DNA of 64,000 nucleotides from Fen-549 sp050011315 (GTDB lineage Bacteria; Actinomycetota; Thermoleophilia; Gaiellales; Gaiellaceae), in the NCBI GenBank assembly GCA_050011315.1, contig JBEKJI010000004.1, positions 62,001-126,000 on the forward strand, in the 5' to 3' direction. The notes under the pieces were generated by a model that did no database searches, was not told the DNA's origin, and saw nothing but the letters and a program-made list of their open reading frames with translations. Of this stretch, positions 45,823 to 54,873 are shown piece by piece (position 1 is the stretch's first letter; every line of letters starts with the position of its first letter). A program made the position numbers and the translations under genes.

Positions 45823-47097
45823 TTACTTCGTCTTGTTCATGTTCGCCGAGAACTGCTGCGGCGTGATCTGCTTGAGAAGCAACTGATCAAGGTTGGTTAG
45901 GAGGGTGTTTGCTGCATCAGGCGACAGGACCTGGTCCCAGGAGTGCTGATAGTTCGGTGCACTCTGCACGAGCTTGTAGCACCACGTCGTGAAGGCGGCG
46001 TTGGCTCCTGTGGAGAGCTGCGCCGCGATGCCCTTCACCGGCGGGATGTCCCCGTGCCCGATCAGGCCCTTTACGTACGCAGGCGACATTACCTGCTTCT
46101 TCAGGAACTGGACCGCGGCCGCCGGGTTCTTCGACTTCGCCGCGACCGAGTAGAAGTTGCTCGTGTTGCCGGCGATGTCTTTCGGATTGCCCTTGCCGTC
46201 CGGAATCGCCGGGAACGGCATCCAGCCGAGGTCGTTGTTCTTGATCGTGTCCGGGCTGTTCTGGAGCACTGCTCCGTACTCCCAGTTGCCCATAAGCTCC
46301 ATGGCACCCTTGCCCGTACCGAGAAGCACTGCGGTGACGGTGCCGTCATACGTGGTCGACGAGAAGTTATCGCCGAACGCACCGGCGTCGACGAGCTGCT
46401 GGAGCATCGTGTTGGCCTTGATTATGCCCTTGTCCATCCAGGCGTTCTTCTTGCCCGCGACGACGGCGTTGAAGGCTTGAGGGCCGGCTACGCGGTCGAC
46501 GAGGTACTCCTCCCACATCAGGTCAGGCCACTTGCTCTGGCCACCGAGGATGAACGGGGTGACCCCGGCCGTCTTCAGCGCGTTGACGACCGAGAGCAGC
46601 TCATCCCAGGTCTTGGGCGGGGTCAGGTTGTGCTGCCTGAAGACCGCCTTGTTGTAGAAGAGGAGGACAGGCTGCATACCGACGTTCGGAATGCCGTAGT
46701 ACTTCCCCTTGAACGCGGCGGTCTGGAGGACATTGTTGAAGAACCTATTCTTCCAGACCTTGTCGGCGTTCAAGAACGGCGTCAGGTCGAGGACCTTGCC
46801 GGCGTCGACGTACTGCTTCAGACCGCCGCCGCCCCAGTTCATGAACATATCGGGCGGCTTACCGGACCCCAGGGCAACCTTGATCTTCTGTTTGTACGGG
46901 TCGTTGGCGAAGATCTGGACCTTGACGTTGGCGGCCTTATAGGTCTTGGCCGCGTTGGTCTCGACGTTGTTCTCCGTGCGCTGGATCGTCCAGAGCAGGA
47001 GCTTGGGCTTCTTACTTGCGGCGGTGGCGGCCACGCTGAGCGCCGCCAAGGCGACAGCCATCACGATGGCGAGTCGCATTACCGTGTGTCGCGTCAT
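45823..47097 (-). CDS. extracellular sugar-binding protein (SBP family 1)
   Basis: The 424-residue protein has a signal peptide (MRLAIVMAVALAALSVAATA), then a family 1 solute-binding fold (LLLWTIQRTENNVETNAAKT, NWGGGGLKQYVDAGKVLDLT, YGIPNVGMQPVLLFYNKAVF, TPKTWDEL-like). It captures the oligosaccharide outside the membrane. It is first in the operon, with an AGGAAAGGAAG ribosome site. No lipobox cysteine is evident. Confidence 0.9.
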   Translation of the reverse strand: MTRHTVMRLAIVMAVALAALSVAATAASKKPKLLLWTIQRTENNVETNAAKTYKAANVKVQIFANDPYKQKIKVALGSGKPPDMFMNWGGGGLKQYVDAGKVLDLTPFLNADKVWKNRFFNNVLQTAAFKGKYYGIPNVGMQPVLLFYNKAVFRQHNLTPPKTWDELLSVVNALKTAGVTPFILGGQSKWPDLMWEEYLVDRVAGPQAFNAVVAGKKNAWMDKGIIKANTMLQQLVDAGAFGDNFSSTTYDGTVTAVLLGTGKGAMELMGNWEYGAVLQNSPDTIKNNDLGWMPFPAIPDGKGNPKDIAGNTSNFYSVAAKSKNPAAAVQFLKKQVMSPAYVKGLIGHGDIPPVKGIAAQLSTGANAAFTTWCYKLVQSAPNYQHSWDQVLSPDAANTLLTNLDQLLLKQITPQQFSANMNKTK

Positions 47098-47392
47098 GCT
47101 CGCTTCCTTTCCTGGGATGTCTTGTCCCAGCTAGCAATGAGGCAATCCGGGTAACCGAGTCGGCTCAGGCGCGCTCTGCGGCAGGATTCTCTCATGCGCC
47201 GTCCACCCTGCAAACAGTGGGTCGGAGTTCGTTCGAATTCGGGAAAACAGCTGAGTAACGCATCTAATCTACCGACTCTCCCGGGAACGCTTACCAGATT
47301 TCTTCCAGGAGGTCAAGTGACCTTTGTGATCGTAAACTCGCACGAGGAGGGAGCGCCTCCCGGTTGCACTTGCGCCTCGCTTCGAACTTTTC

Positions 47393-47408
47393 CCGGTAGA
47401 TCTACCGG
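47393..47408. promoter_or_regulatory. candidate LacI-type operator
   Basis: CCGGTAGATCTACCGG is a perfect 16-bp palindrome in the 377-base gap between the divergent transport operon and the LacI-type regulator gene, 67 bases ahead of the regulator's start. A half-site TCTACCG occurs at 47268-47274. Confidence 0.5.
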
Positions 47409-47474
47409 TTGGTTTTCAGTGTGCTTTCACCTAGACTTCGGATGGCTTCCGACCGAGGGAAGAAGAACTGCCGG

Positions 47475-48518
47475 ATGAGCGAGATCCCTAAACAGCCGCC
47501 TAGAACAATCCAGGACGTCGCGATCCTCGCGGGCGTGTCGATGGCAACCGTCTCCCGCGTCCTGAACGGGCACCCGGACGTCTCGAACTCCACGCGAGAG
47601 GCCGTCCTCCAAGTCGTGCGCGAGTTCGGGTTCTCGAAGAACAGGACAGCGCAAGCGCTTACCGTCGGTCGGACAAGTCTGATCGGGGTCGCCCTCCCGG
47701 AGGTCGAGTCGACCTACTTCGCGGGCATCCTTTCAGGCGCGGCGGAGGCTCTCTACGAACGCGACATGCGCGTCGTTCTCTGCCCGACGCACCACGAGCA
47801 CGGGCGAGAGGTGGTCCTGCTCGACCGGCTGATGCACGGCACGACCGACGGGGCGCTCTTGGTGCTGCCGTTCGAGTCGGAGGACGAGCTGGAGACGCTT
47901 CATCACCACGGCTATCCCTTCGTCGTCGTGGAGCCGCGAACGCCTCTCGGCGACGACATCGCCTATGTCACGGCGACGCACTTCGCTGGCGCCGTGCTCG
48001 CGACCAAGCACTTGCTCGAGCTCGGCCACCGCCGCATCGGTGCCATCAAGGGCCCCGACGAACAGCTAGCCAGCCAAGAGCGGCTGAACGGCTTTCGAAG
48101 CACGCTCGCGAGTGCGGGCATCGCGCCCGATCCGGCGCTCGAGATCGGCTCCAACTTCAAGTTCGAGGGCGGCGAGGCGGCCGCCGCGAAACTGCTCGAC
48201 CTCCCGAACCCGCCGACGGCGATCTTCGCCTTCAACGACGAGGTCGCGATCGGCGCGATGATCGCTGCCCGGGCACGAGGACTGCGGATCCCAGAGGACA
48301 TCTCGATCATCGGCTTCGACGACGCGCTGCCGGCGCGACTCGCGACGCCGCCGTTGACGACGGTGCGGCAGCCGCTGGCAGAGCTAGGTCGCACCGCCGT
48401 GAGCCTTCTCTGCCGGCTGATCAACAAGCAGCGGATCGAGGTGCTGCGCGTCGAGCTGCACACGAAGCTCATCCTGCGCGAGTCGACCGCCGCTCCCCAC
48501 TACGGAGGTCGGCGATGA
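47475..48518 (+). CDS. LacI family transcriptional regulator
   Basis: The 347-residue protein starts with the LacI HTH (TIQDVAILAGVSMATVSRVL, then NGHPDVSNSTREAVLQVV), followed by a periplasmic-binding-like effector domain (LIGVALPEVESTYFAGILSG, DGALLVLPFE, GAIKGPDEQLASQERLNGF, IIGFDDALPARLATPPLTTV). It should repress the divergent sugar-uptake operon until its sugar binds. I take ATG 47475; an in-frame ATG at 47442 is possible. It overlaps xylA by 4 bases. Confidence 0.9.
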   Translation: MSEIPKQPPRTIQDVAILAGVSMATVSRVLNGHPDVSNSTREAVLQVVREFGFSKNRTAQALTVGRTSLIGVALPEVESTYFAGILSGAAEALYERDMRVVLCPTHHEHGREVVLLDRLMHGTTDGALLVLPFESEDELETLHHHGYPFVVVEPRTPLGDDIAYVTATHFAGAVLATKHLLELGHRRIGAIKGPDEQLASQERLNGFRSTLASAGIAPDPALEIGSNFKFEGGEAAAAKLLDLPNPPTAIFAFNDEVAIGAMIAARARGLRIPEDISIIGFDDALPARLATPPLTTVRQPLAELGRTAVSLLCRLINKQRIEVLRVELHTKLILRESTAAPHYGGRR

Positions 48519-49675
48519 AGAGCTATGAGCCGCGACCCGAGCATCGCTTCTCGTTCGGGCTCTGGACAGTCGGGAACGTCGGGCGTGACCCGTTCGGCGA
48601 GGCGACTCGCACGCCGGTCGATCCATGGGAGACGGTTCGGCGTCTGGGGGAGCTCGGCGTCTACGGGGTCAGCCTCCACGACAACGATCTCGTCCCGTTC
48701 GACTGCTCGCCGGAAGAGGCGAGCCGTCGCGTCTCACGTTTCCGCAGCGCGCTCGAGGAGAGCGGCGTGCGCGTGACCATGGCGACCACGAACCTCTTCA
48801 CCCACCCGATCTTCAAGGACGGCGCCTTCACCTCGAACGATCGCCGGGTGCGGCGCTTCGCCATCCAGAAGTCGATGCGCTCGATCGATCTTGCCGCCGA
48901 GCTGGATGCGCCCGTGTACGTGTTCTGGGGGGGCCGCGAGGGATCAGAGGTCGGTGCCGCCAAGCCGGCGTGCGACGCGCTCGATCGCTACAAGGAGGCG
49001 ATCGACTTTCTGAGCGACTACGTGCTCGACCAGGACTACGGGATGCGCTTCGCGATCGAGCCGAAGCCGAACGAGCCGCGTGGCGACATCTTTCTGGCGA
49101 CCGTCGGCCACGCGCTCGCCTTCATCGAGCGGCTCGAGCACCCGGAGATGGTCGGAGTTAACCCGGAGGTCGCGCACGAGACGATCGCGGGCCTCAACTT
49201 CTGCCACGCGGTCGCGCAAGCACTCTGGGCAGGCAAGCTCTTCCACATCGATCTCAACTCCCAGCGGATCGGGCGCTTCGACCAGGATCTGCGCTTCGGC
49301 CAAGAAGATCTGAAGGAGGCGTTCCTGCTCGTCCGACTGCTCGAGGAATCCGACTACCAGGGGGTGCGGCACTTCGACGCGCACGCGCTCCGGGTGGAGG
49401 ACGCGGCCGGAGTCGAGGACTTCGCGCGCGGCTGCATGCGCACGTACCTGATCCTGGCCGAGAAGGCTAGGTCGTTCGCATCGGATCCTCGCGCCGCCGA
49501 GGCGCTCGCAGCGGCGGGCGTGCCCGAACTCGGGCGGCCGACCGTCGGTGCCTACAGCGCCGAGGCCGCGCGCGCGCTGAGCGAGGAGGAGTTCGACGTC
49601 GACGCCCTGACGGCGCGCGGATACGCGAACGAGCGCCTCGACCAGTTGGTCGTCGAGCATCTGCTCGGCGTCTGA
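48515..49675 (+). CDS. xylA: xylose isomerase (actinobacterial type)
   Basis: The 386-residue enzyme has the short class I form common in actinomycetes: FSFGLWTVGN, DNDLVPF, TTNLFTHPIFKDGAFTSNDR, YVFWGGREGSE, AIEPKPNEPRGD and NPEVAHE, which supply the metal and substrate residues. It interconverts xylose and xylulose, also glucose and fructose. Co-transcription with the LacI regulator and the divergent importer with GH5 points to xylose- or xyloglucan-derived sugars. Confidence 0.92.
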   Translation: MKSYEPRPEHRFSFGLWTVGNVGRDPFGEATRTPVDPWETVRRLGELGVYGVSLHDNDLVPFDCSPEEASRRVSRFRSALEESGVRVTMATTNLFTHPIFKDGAFTSNDRRVRRFAIQKSMRSIDLAAELDAPVYVFWGGREGSEVGAAKPACDALDRYKEAIDFLSDYVLDQDYGMRFAIEPKPNEPRGDIFLATVGHALAFIERLEHPEMVGVNPEVAHETIAGLNFCHAVAQALWAGKLFHIDLNSQRIGRFDQDLRFGQEDLKEAFLLVRLLEESDYQGVRHFDAHALRVEDAAGVEDFARGCMRTYLILAEKARSFASDPRAAEALAAAGVPELGRPTVGAYSAEAARALSEEEFDVDALTARGYANERLDQLVVEHLLGV

Positions 49676-50051
49676 GTCCAGCGTCACGACTGGCTCATCG
49701 CGCCGGGTGCACGACTCAAGCGATCCGCTCCTTCGCGACGCCGAGTTCGCGCTCGCTCGGCAAGGCCAGGAGCGCGTCGGGTTTGCATACTCGAGCGTGA
49801 CGCCGCGCGCTTGCGGAGGACGCGCGCTTGGCGCAAGCAGTGTCGCCGCTCAATTCGTTGATCGACTCGGAAGTCCGCGCTTGCTGTGGTCCTTTGTCTA
49901 CCTCGCCGTCCGCAACCTGTTCGCGCTCGTGCCATCTATCTTCGGGGATATCAGACATGTGAACGATTCCGAGGTTTCACGGAGGTCCGAGATCATGCGG
50001 CGGGTTGCAGAGCAAACCAGTCTCCGCCCGCTCGAGAACAGACTCTCTCCG
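49676..50051. other. no gene supported
   Basis: Several short frames exist on both strands but none has a ribosome site or recognisable protein features. No repeat or hairpin stands out. Confidence 0.45.
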
Positions 50052-50348
50052 TTATCCGGATGACTGCACTCCGCCTTTTCGGATCCGGTAGCAGCCGCGC
50101 CGGACCCGCTCGAAGCGCGCTCCGTAGCCCTCGGCGTATGCGGCCAGGATCCCCTTCACCGACGTCCAGCGCAGTGGTTCACCCGCGAGTCGTTCAGCCG
50201 CTGCATGAATCTCACGCGCGCGCATCGGGTGTTCGACCTTCTCCAGCACCCTCGTGACCGTTGCCAGCACGCCGGCGGCGCGCCGTGGAGCAGGCCGAGA
50301 CTCGCGAGGATCAGCCCGGGCCCTGCTAAAAAGATCTTCGTAGAGCAC
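50052..50348 (-). CDS. winged-helix-like small protein, possibly truncated
   Basis: The central part (VLATVTRVLEKVEHPMRARE, IHAAAERLAGEPLRWTSVKG, then FERVRRGCYRI) looks like a winged-helix DNA-binding domain. The frame is open without an ATG/GTG upstream as far as a repeat at 50385-50440 (GGKAELNGALSNPRVSVELS just ahead). The N-terminus may therefore be lost, or the start is the GTG at 50348. No ribosome site is visible. Function is unknown. Confidence 0.45.
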   Translation of the reverse strand: MLYEDLFSRARADPRESRPAPRRAAGVLATVTRVLEKVEHPMRAREIHAAAERLAGEPLRWTSVKGILAAYAEGYGARFERVRRGCYRIRKGGVQSSG

Positions 50349-50384
50349 GTCGAGGCGCGAAAGCTCGACTGAGACTCGAGGGTT

Positions 50385-50440
50385 CGAAAGTGCCCCGTTT
50401 AGTTCCGCTTTTCCGCCGGAAATCTGCGATTTCCGGCGGC
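50385..50440. repeat. third copy of the flank repeat, with a 12-bp-arm palindrome
   Basis: GAAAGTGCCCCGTTTAGTTC and the AAATCTGCGATTTCCGGC block resemble the sequence behind the tRNA tails at 33150 and 40408. An insertion here makes CCGCCGGAAATC-TGC-GATTTCCGGCGG (50413-50439), a perfect 12-bp stem. Confidence 0.5.
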
Positions 50441-50543
50441 GTGCAATCCGAGCGAGTTACCGCGCTTACGGCGCGGGTTCCTCACGAGTTGGCGTGGACA
50501 TTCCGTACCTCCTTCGTCGCTCTGTTGGGAGCGCATCCGGCGC

Positions 50544-52838
50544 TTAGGCTGCCAGCGCGCCTCGCTCGAGAGCGAGAAGCGGGGTGACCTCGTCGGCCGG
50601 TAGCGGCCGCGCGAAGTAGTAGCCCTGGCCGAGCTCGCAGCCGAGCTCGCGCATCCGTTCGAATTGCTCGCGGTCCTCGATCCCCTCGGCGAGCGTTTGC
50701 AGGCCGAAGGCGTCGCCGAGATGCACGATCGCGTGCGCGACGCGGTATTCGTCGCTGTCGCAGACGTAAACGCCGTCCACGAATGGCTTGGCGATCTTGA
50801 TGATGTCAGCCGGGACCTGACGCAAGTACTGGAGCGACGAGTAGCCGGTGCCGAAGTCGTCGATGGCGAGGCGCACGCCCAGCCCTTTGAGCTCGGAGAG
50901 CGTCCGTAGGGCCGAGTCGACATCGTCCGCGAGCGCGGTCTCGGTGATCTCGAGCACGATTCCGGCCGGGTCCACGCCCGTTTCCCTTATGGCGCGCGCG
51001 ACCGTTTCGACGAGCTCGGGTGAATCGAGCTGCCGACGCGAGAGGTTGACCGTGACGGCGAACGACTCAAAGAACGTTGTTTGACTCCACGCTGCAGCCT
51101 TATGCAACGCCTCCTCCAAAACCCACTCGCCAATCGGCACGATCAGCCCGGTCTCCTCCGCGAGCGGGATGAACTCATCCGGAGGTACGAGTCCTCGTTC
51201 GGGGTGACGCCAGCGAATGAGCGCCTCCACGCCCCACAGCCCGCCGCTGCTCAAATCGATAATCGGCTGGTAATACAGGAGGAACTGGCCTTCGGCCAGC
51301 GCCCGCTCCAGCTGACCCTTGAGTACGATCCGCTCGTAGACTGCGGTGTGCATTCCGGGCTCGAAAAGTTGTACGGAGCCGCTGCCGAGCTGGCGGGCGC
51401 GGGAGAGCGCGACCTCGGCGTTGCGAAGTAGCGTCTCAGCGTCTTCCTTGCCCATCGCCATCACGACGCCGGCGCGTACGCCGATCATCGTCTCGTGCTC
51501 GTCCGAGAGCCGGACTGAGAACCGCAGCGCCTTTACCAGGCGCGTCGCAACCCCAACGGGTGGCTCGACCGCCGTATCCTCGATTAGGACCGCGAAATCT
51601 TCACCCGTCCAGGCGCAGGTGTCACCCTGACGGAGGAGCCGCTGCAGCCGCTCGGCAACGGCGCGCAGGAGATCCTCGCCGCTGGCGCGGCCGACGCCCT
51701 CGTTGACGAGCCTGAAATCCTCGATACCGAGTAGCAGCACCGCAGGCGGCGTGTGTCCGTCAGCCACGAGCGCCTCGGCGAGGCGCTCCAGAAAGAGCGC
51801 CCGATTGGCGAGACCGGTCACGGGATCGTAGAGAGAGCGCTGCTCGAGCTCGCTCGCAAGCTCGGCCCCGTGCTCCTCGAGCTCTGTGCCGCGAACCTCG
51901 TGGCCGCGGACGAGCAGAGCCATGCGGGCAATCACCAACAGGAAGAGCAGCGCACTCGAGCAGGTCACGATCGGAATCTCGAGGCTGGCGCCGCGCAGGT
52001 ACTGGACGGCGAGCATCGCCGGCGCAGCGATCGAAGCGCAGGTAAGCAGCACGAGCCGAAGTGGGGTCAGTCTCGGCAGATGCTCGGAAACCGGCATCGA
52101 AAGCGTCTTCATGGACGGGTGGAGCGCCGCCGCTCCGCAGAGTACGTAACTCGCGAGCCAGCCGAGATCGATGATGCCGCCGCTCACGTAGCTGCCGGCA
52201 TGAATAGCCGCAAGATAGGCCGAGTCGGCGACGAGCAGCAACACGATGCCTCCTGCGAGCAGCAAATAGGCGGGGGGCCGCTTGCTTGCGCCCATTGAGA
52301 TGCGAAGCGCGATCGCGAGCAGGAGCACGTCTCCCACCGGGTAGGCGAGCGAGATGAACTTCCCGGCGGGCGTCATTGTCTGGTCTTGCGCGATCGGGCT
52401 CATGACGAAGAGCCAGGAGACAAGCGTGATGCTGGTCGTGATCGCCGCCGCGTCGATGACCGCCGCCCAGTTCCTACGGGGAGCGCGGGCGCGGATGAGG
52501 AGCGCGAGTCCTGCCCCGAGAAGCGGGTACCCGATCAGGTAGCAGACGTCCGCGATCGACGGGAAGGGACTCGCGTGCGCGACATACTCCTGGTAGGCGA
52601 ACAGGGCGTCGCCGACGACGAACGCGAGCTGGCCCGCTGCAAGCAAGAGCCAGGCACTTGCGGCGCGCGGACGGTAGAGGTAGACGCCGATCACTATCGC
52701 CAGCACGGCGCTCAGGCCGATCAGCTCCGTGGCGAGCCCGTCGCGCGCGACTCCGGCGGGAATCAACAGATAGGTCGCCACTGCGGCTGCCCCGAGAACG
52801 AGGTAGACGCGCCAGAAAGCCCGATCCCGACCCTGCAT
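50544..52838 (-). CDS. membrane GGDEF/EAL protein, probable c-di-GMP phosphodiesterase
   Basis: The 764-residue protein has about eight N-terminal membrane helices (to about residue 310), a GGDEF domain with a degenerate site (T411-G-E-D-F415) and an EAL domain with intact E538-A-L, VNLSRRQL, EITET and DDFGTGYSS. The diguanylate cyclase site is probably inactive or a GTP sensor, while the phosphodiesterase should work. It is a single-gene unit; an upstream helix bundle may sense a membrane signal. Confidence 0.85.
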   Translation of the reverse strand: MQGRDRAFWRVYLVLGAAAVATYLLIPAGVARDGLATELIGLSAVLAIVIGVYLYRPRAASAWLLLAAGQLAFVVGDALFAYQEYVAHASPFPSIADVCYLIGYPLLGAGLALLIRARAPRRNWAAVIDAAAITTSITLVSWLFVMSPIAQDQTMTPAGKFISLAYPVGDVLLLAIALRISMGASKRPPAYLLLAGGIVLLLVADSAYLAAIHAGSYVSGGIIDLGWLASYVLCGAAALHPSMKTLSMPVSEHLPRLTPLRLVLLTCASIAAPAMLAVQYLRGASLEIPIVTCSSALLFLLVIARMALLVRGHEVRGTELEEHGAELASELEQRSLYDPVTGLANRALFLERLAEALVADGHTPPAVLLLGIEDFRLVNEGVGRASGEDLLRAVAERLQRLLRQGDTCAWTGEDFAVLIEDTAVEPPVGVATRLVKALRFSVRLSDEHETMIGVRAGVVMAMGKEDAETLLRNAEVALSRARQLGSGSVQLFEPGMHTAVYERIVLKGQLERALAEGQFLLYYQPIIDLSSGGLWGVEALIRWRHPERGLVPPDEFIPLAEETGLIVPIGEWVLEEALHKAAAWSQTTFFESFAVTVNLSRRQLDSPELVETVARAIRETGVDPAGIVLEITETALADDVDSALRTLSELKGLGVRLAIDDFGTGYSSLQYLRQVPADIIKIAKPFVDGVYVCDSDEYRVAHAIVHLGDAFGLQTLAEGIEDREQFERMRELGCELGQGYYFARPLPADEVTPLLALERGALAA

Positions 52839-52980
52839 AGCACTCTCCGATAGAGGGGAACAGTACGCCGGTAATCGACCTCGTCTGCTCCCGGCGAAGC
52901 GCGCGGCGGGTGCTCCATTCCGGGGATCGCGCGTAACCGCGCGGAAACTACCGCATGGATCGAGTGAGGGTTTTTAACGC

Positions 52981-53343
52981 CTACGCCGCGGCCAAATCTC
53001 CCTGGAAGAGCCGGAAGGCGTTGCCTTCGCTGTCTTTACAGAGCGCGAACCAGCCCATCTTTGGGACGACGACCTTGTCCTCGGTCTCGCCGCCGAGCTC
53101 GCGCACCTTAGCCAGCGAGGCTTCGATGTCGTCCACCAGGAAGTAATAGTTCGGATAGCCGGAACGGTCGTCGGACGGGAAGACGGCCACGCCCAAATCC
53201 TCGTTGACCCGCGCTATCCGATAGTCCATGTCCGGCATGCCGGAGTCCTTGAAGCTCCAGCCGAACAGTCCGTTCCAGAACTTCTGCGCCCGATCGGCGT
53301 TTACTGACGGGAACTCGACGTGCACGATCTCGCCGGCCAACAT
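52981..53343 (-). CDS. VOC family (glyoxalase/dioxygenase-fold) protein
   Basis: The 120-residue protein has the two beta-alpha-beta-beta-beta modules of the VOC fold: IVHVEFPSVNADRAQKFWNG, then YYFLVDDIEASLAKVRELGG, and MGWFALCKDSEGNAFRLFQG. Substrate is unknown. The ATG at 53343 has an AGGAGAG site 4 bases ahead; the frame is open much further but overlaps the opposite gene. Confidence 0.82.
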   Translation of the reverse strand: MLAGEIVHVEFPSVNADRAQKFWNGLFGWSFKDSGMPDMDYRIARVNEDLGVAVFPSDDRSGYPNYYFLVDDIEASLAKVRELGGETEDKVVVPKMGWFALCKDSEGNAFRLFQGDLAAA

Positions 53344-53559
53344 TTGCTCTCCTCTCGCGGTTGCCTTTCGTCTACGCGCCTTTCCCGCTCCGGCGGATGG
53401 CGACACCTCGAGTTCTCGAACGCGCATTTGGAGCCGGCCCCGCGTCTCGATGGCGTTAGGCAAGTCGACGAACAAGAAACGCGAGCCGGCGATAGCAACG
53501 GCTACCGCACCGAGCCGTTCACTTGCCTGCAGCGCCAGGCGATCGACTGACTCGACCTG

Positions 53560-54039
53560 ATGCAGCGCCGGCACATCGTGCACGCACTGCTCGAGATCGA
53601 TGTCACCGGGGCGAGACGAGCAATTCGTGCCTACCGGCGCGCGCTCAAACGGCCTCTTTCTCCGACCACCTTCGTCGTCGCCTGCGTCGCCCGAGCGATA
53701 GGCGACGACCCTCACATGCGCGCCTACCGCAGGGGTCGCAAGCTCGTGCTCTTCGACGACGTGGACGTGACGGTGACCGCAATCCAGATGTTCGGCCGGA
53801 AGCGTGGTTGGGGCCTCCCACTCACGTACCACATCCATGACGGGAACGCAGGCGAGCCCTTCGAAGAGCGCGAATACCTGGCGCTGACGCTCAGCGTCGA
53901 TTACGACGTCATCGACGGCGCTCCGGCGGCGCGCTTCGCCTCCCGTCTCAAGCAGATGATCGAGAGCAGCGACGGAATCCCGCCGGCCGTCGTGCGCAAG
54001 CCAGGGACGAAGGAGACCGGCGCCGGTCTCCTGGATTAG
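53560..54039 (+). CDS. short 2-oxoacid dehydrogenase acyltransferase-like protein
   Basis: The 159-residue product resembles the catalytic domain of E2 acyltransferases: ALLEIDVTGARRAIRAYRRA, LSPTTFVVACVARAIGDDPH, MRAYRRGRKLVLFDDVDVTV and LTLSVDYDVIDGAPAARFAS. The catalytic HxxxDG is DYDVIDG here, so the usual histidine is replaced. It lacks lipoyl and E1-binding domains and is shorter than a full catalytic domain. It may be a non-enzymatic or altered paralogue. The start is uncertain. It overlaps the next, convergent gene by 4 bases. Confidence 0.6.
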   Translation: MQRRHIVHALLEIDVTGARRAIRAYRRALKRPLSPTTFVVACVARAIGDDPHMRAYRRGRKLVLFDDVDVTVTAIQMFGRKRGWGLPLTYHIHDGNAGEPFEEREYLALTLSVDYDVIDGAPAARFASRLKQMIESSDGIPPAVVRKPGTKETGAGLLD

Positions 54040-54461
54040 AACCCGGCGCGAAGCCGATTGCAGAGCACCGCGATCTCGGTCTCGTCGCCGCGCGGAGCAT
54101 CCGGCCACTCGTCGACGCGCGGACCCCAGTACTCCCGCGGCGTGCCCGGGTAGCGAGCGACGACGTGAACGTGGTGATGGGGGATGTGGTCGAAGACGAA
54201 GGCGTAAACGTGATCGGCGCCCTCTCGCTCGAGCGCTCTCGCCAGGCGCGAGACCATCAGCGCCAGCGCGCACGTCTCATCATCCTCGAGCTCGGCCAGC
54301 CCGCGAACGTGGCGCTTGGCATCGACGAACAGGTAGCCGAGGTAGCCTTTCACAACTCCGGCCGGTGCATGTGAGACGAGCACGCTCTCGTCTTCGTACA
54401 GCACCTCGCCAACGAGTATGCCCTTGCCCTCGTGCTTCTCACAGATCGCGCACTCGTTCAC
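54036..54461 (-). CDS. HIT family protein
   Basis: The 141-residue protein has the histidine triad H95-x-H97-x-H99, preceded by VYAFVFDHIP, and N-terminal CAICEKHEG with a CxxC pair. HIT proteins hydrolyse nucleotide conjugates. The GTG at 54461 gives the usual family start (NECAICE); the frame is open to 54893 but overlaps the opposite genes. Confidence 0.82.
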   Translation of the reverse strand: MNECAICEKHEGKGILVGEVLYEDESVLVSHAPAGVVKGYLGYLFVDAKRHVRGLAELEDDETCALALMVSRLARALEREGADHVYAFVFDHIPHHHVHVVARYPGTPREYWGPRVDEWPDAPRGDETEIAVLCNRLRAGF

Positions 54462-54590
54462 TACCCCACCGTATCCGACTTCGGGCGAGAACGCCCGTGT
54501 TGACCGCGCCTTCGCGGTCGAGATCCGCGCGTGCGCTGCGATGCGTCCACCCGCGGTCACGAGCCGCTGCCGAGCTACGCTGACCACGTG

Positions 54591-54806
54591 ATGGACGAAG
54601 CTCGCGTGACCGTTGTCTCCAACGACGTCGAGGCCGAGATGCTCTGCGGCTTGCTGCGCTCGGCCGGAATCGAGTGCTACTTCCGAAAAACCGACCTCGG
54701 CGCCGGCTACACGGGGGGAATGCTTTCTTCGGCGGGCCCGACCGAGGTCATCGTTCGCGGCGCCGATCTCGAACGCGCACGCGAGCTGCTCGCGGCCGGC
54801 GACTGA
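54591..54806 (+). CDS. DUF2007-type small protein
   Basis: The 71-residue product (VVSNDVEAEMLCGLLRSAGI, ECYFRKTD, VIVRGADLERARELLA) has the ferredoxin-like pattern of DUF2007 signal-transduction-like proteins. ATG 54591 is chosen over the in-frame 54531. It diverges from the HIT gene; two small hairpins (CGGGCG-AGAA-CGCCCG and GACCGCG-CCTT-CGCGGTC) lie between them at 54482-54524. Confidence 0.72.
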   Translation: MDEARVTVVSNDVEAEMLCGLLRSAGIECYFRKTDLGAGYTGGMLSSAGPTEVIVRGADLERARELLAAGD

Positions 54807-54873
54807 GCGCGTTCCCGAGCACGACACGCGATTTCGGTAAAGAATCCAGGCTGACTTCGCGTCTATCAGTTCA

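Noticed and set aside
45943..47154. A 403-codon plus-strand frame opposite the sugar-binding protein
   Set aside because: It is antisense to a clearly identified transport gene with signal peptide and ribosome site.
49684..50063. Several 75-120 codon frames between xylA and the winged-helix gene
   Set aside because: Arg/Ser-rich translations on both strands, typical of GC-rich non-coding DNA.
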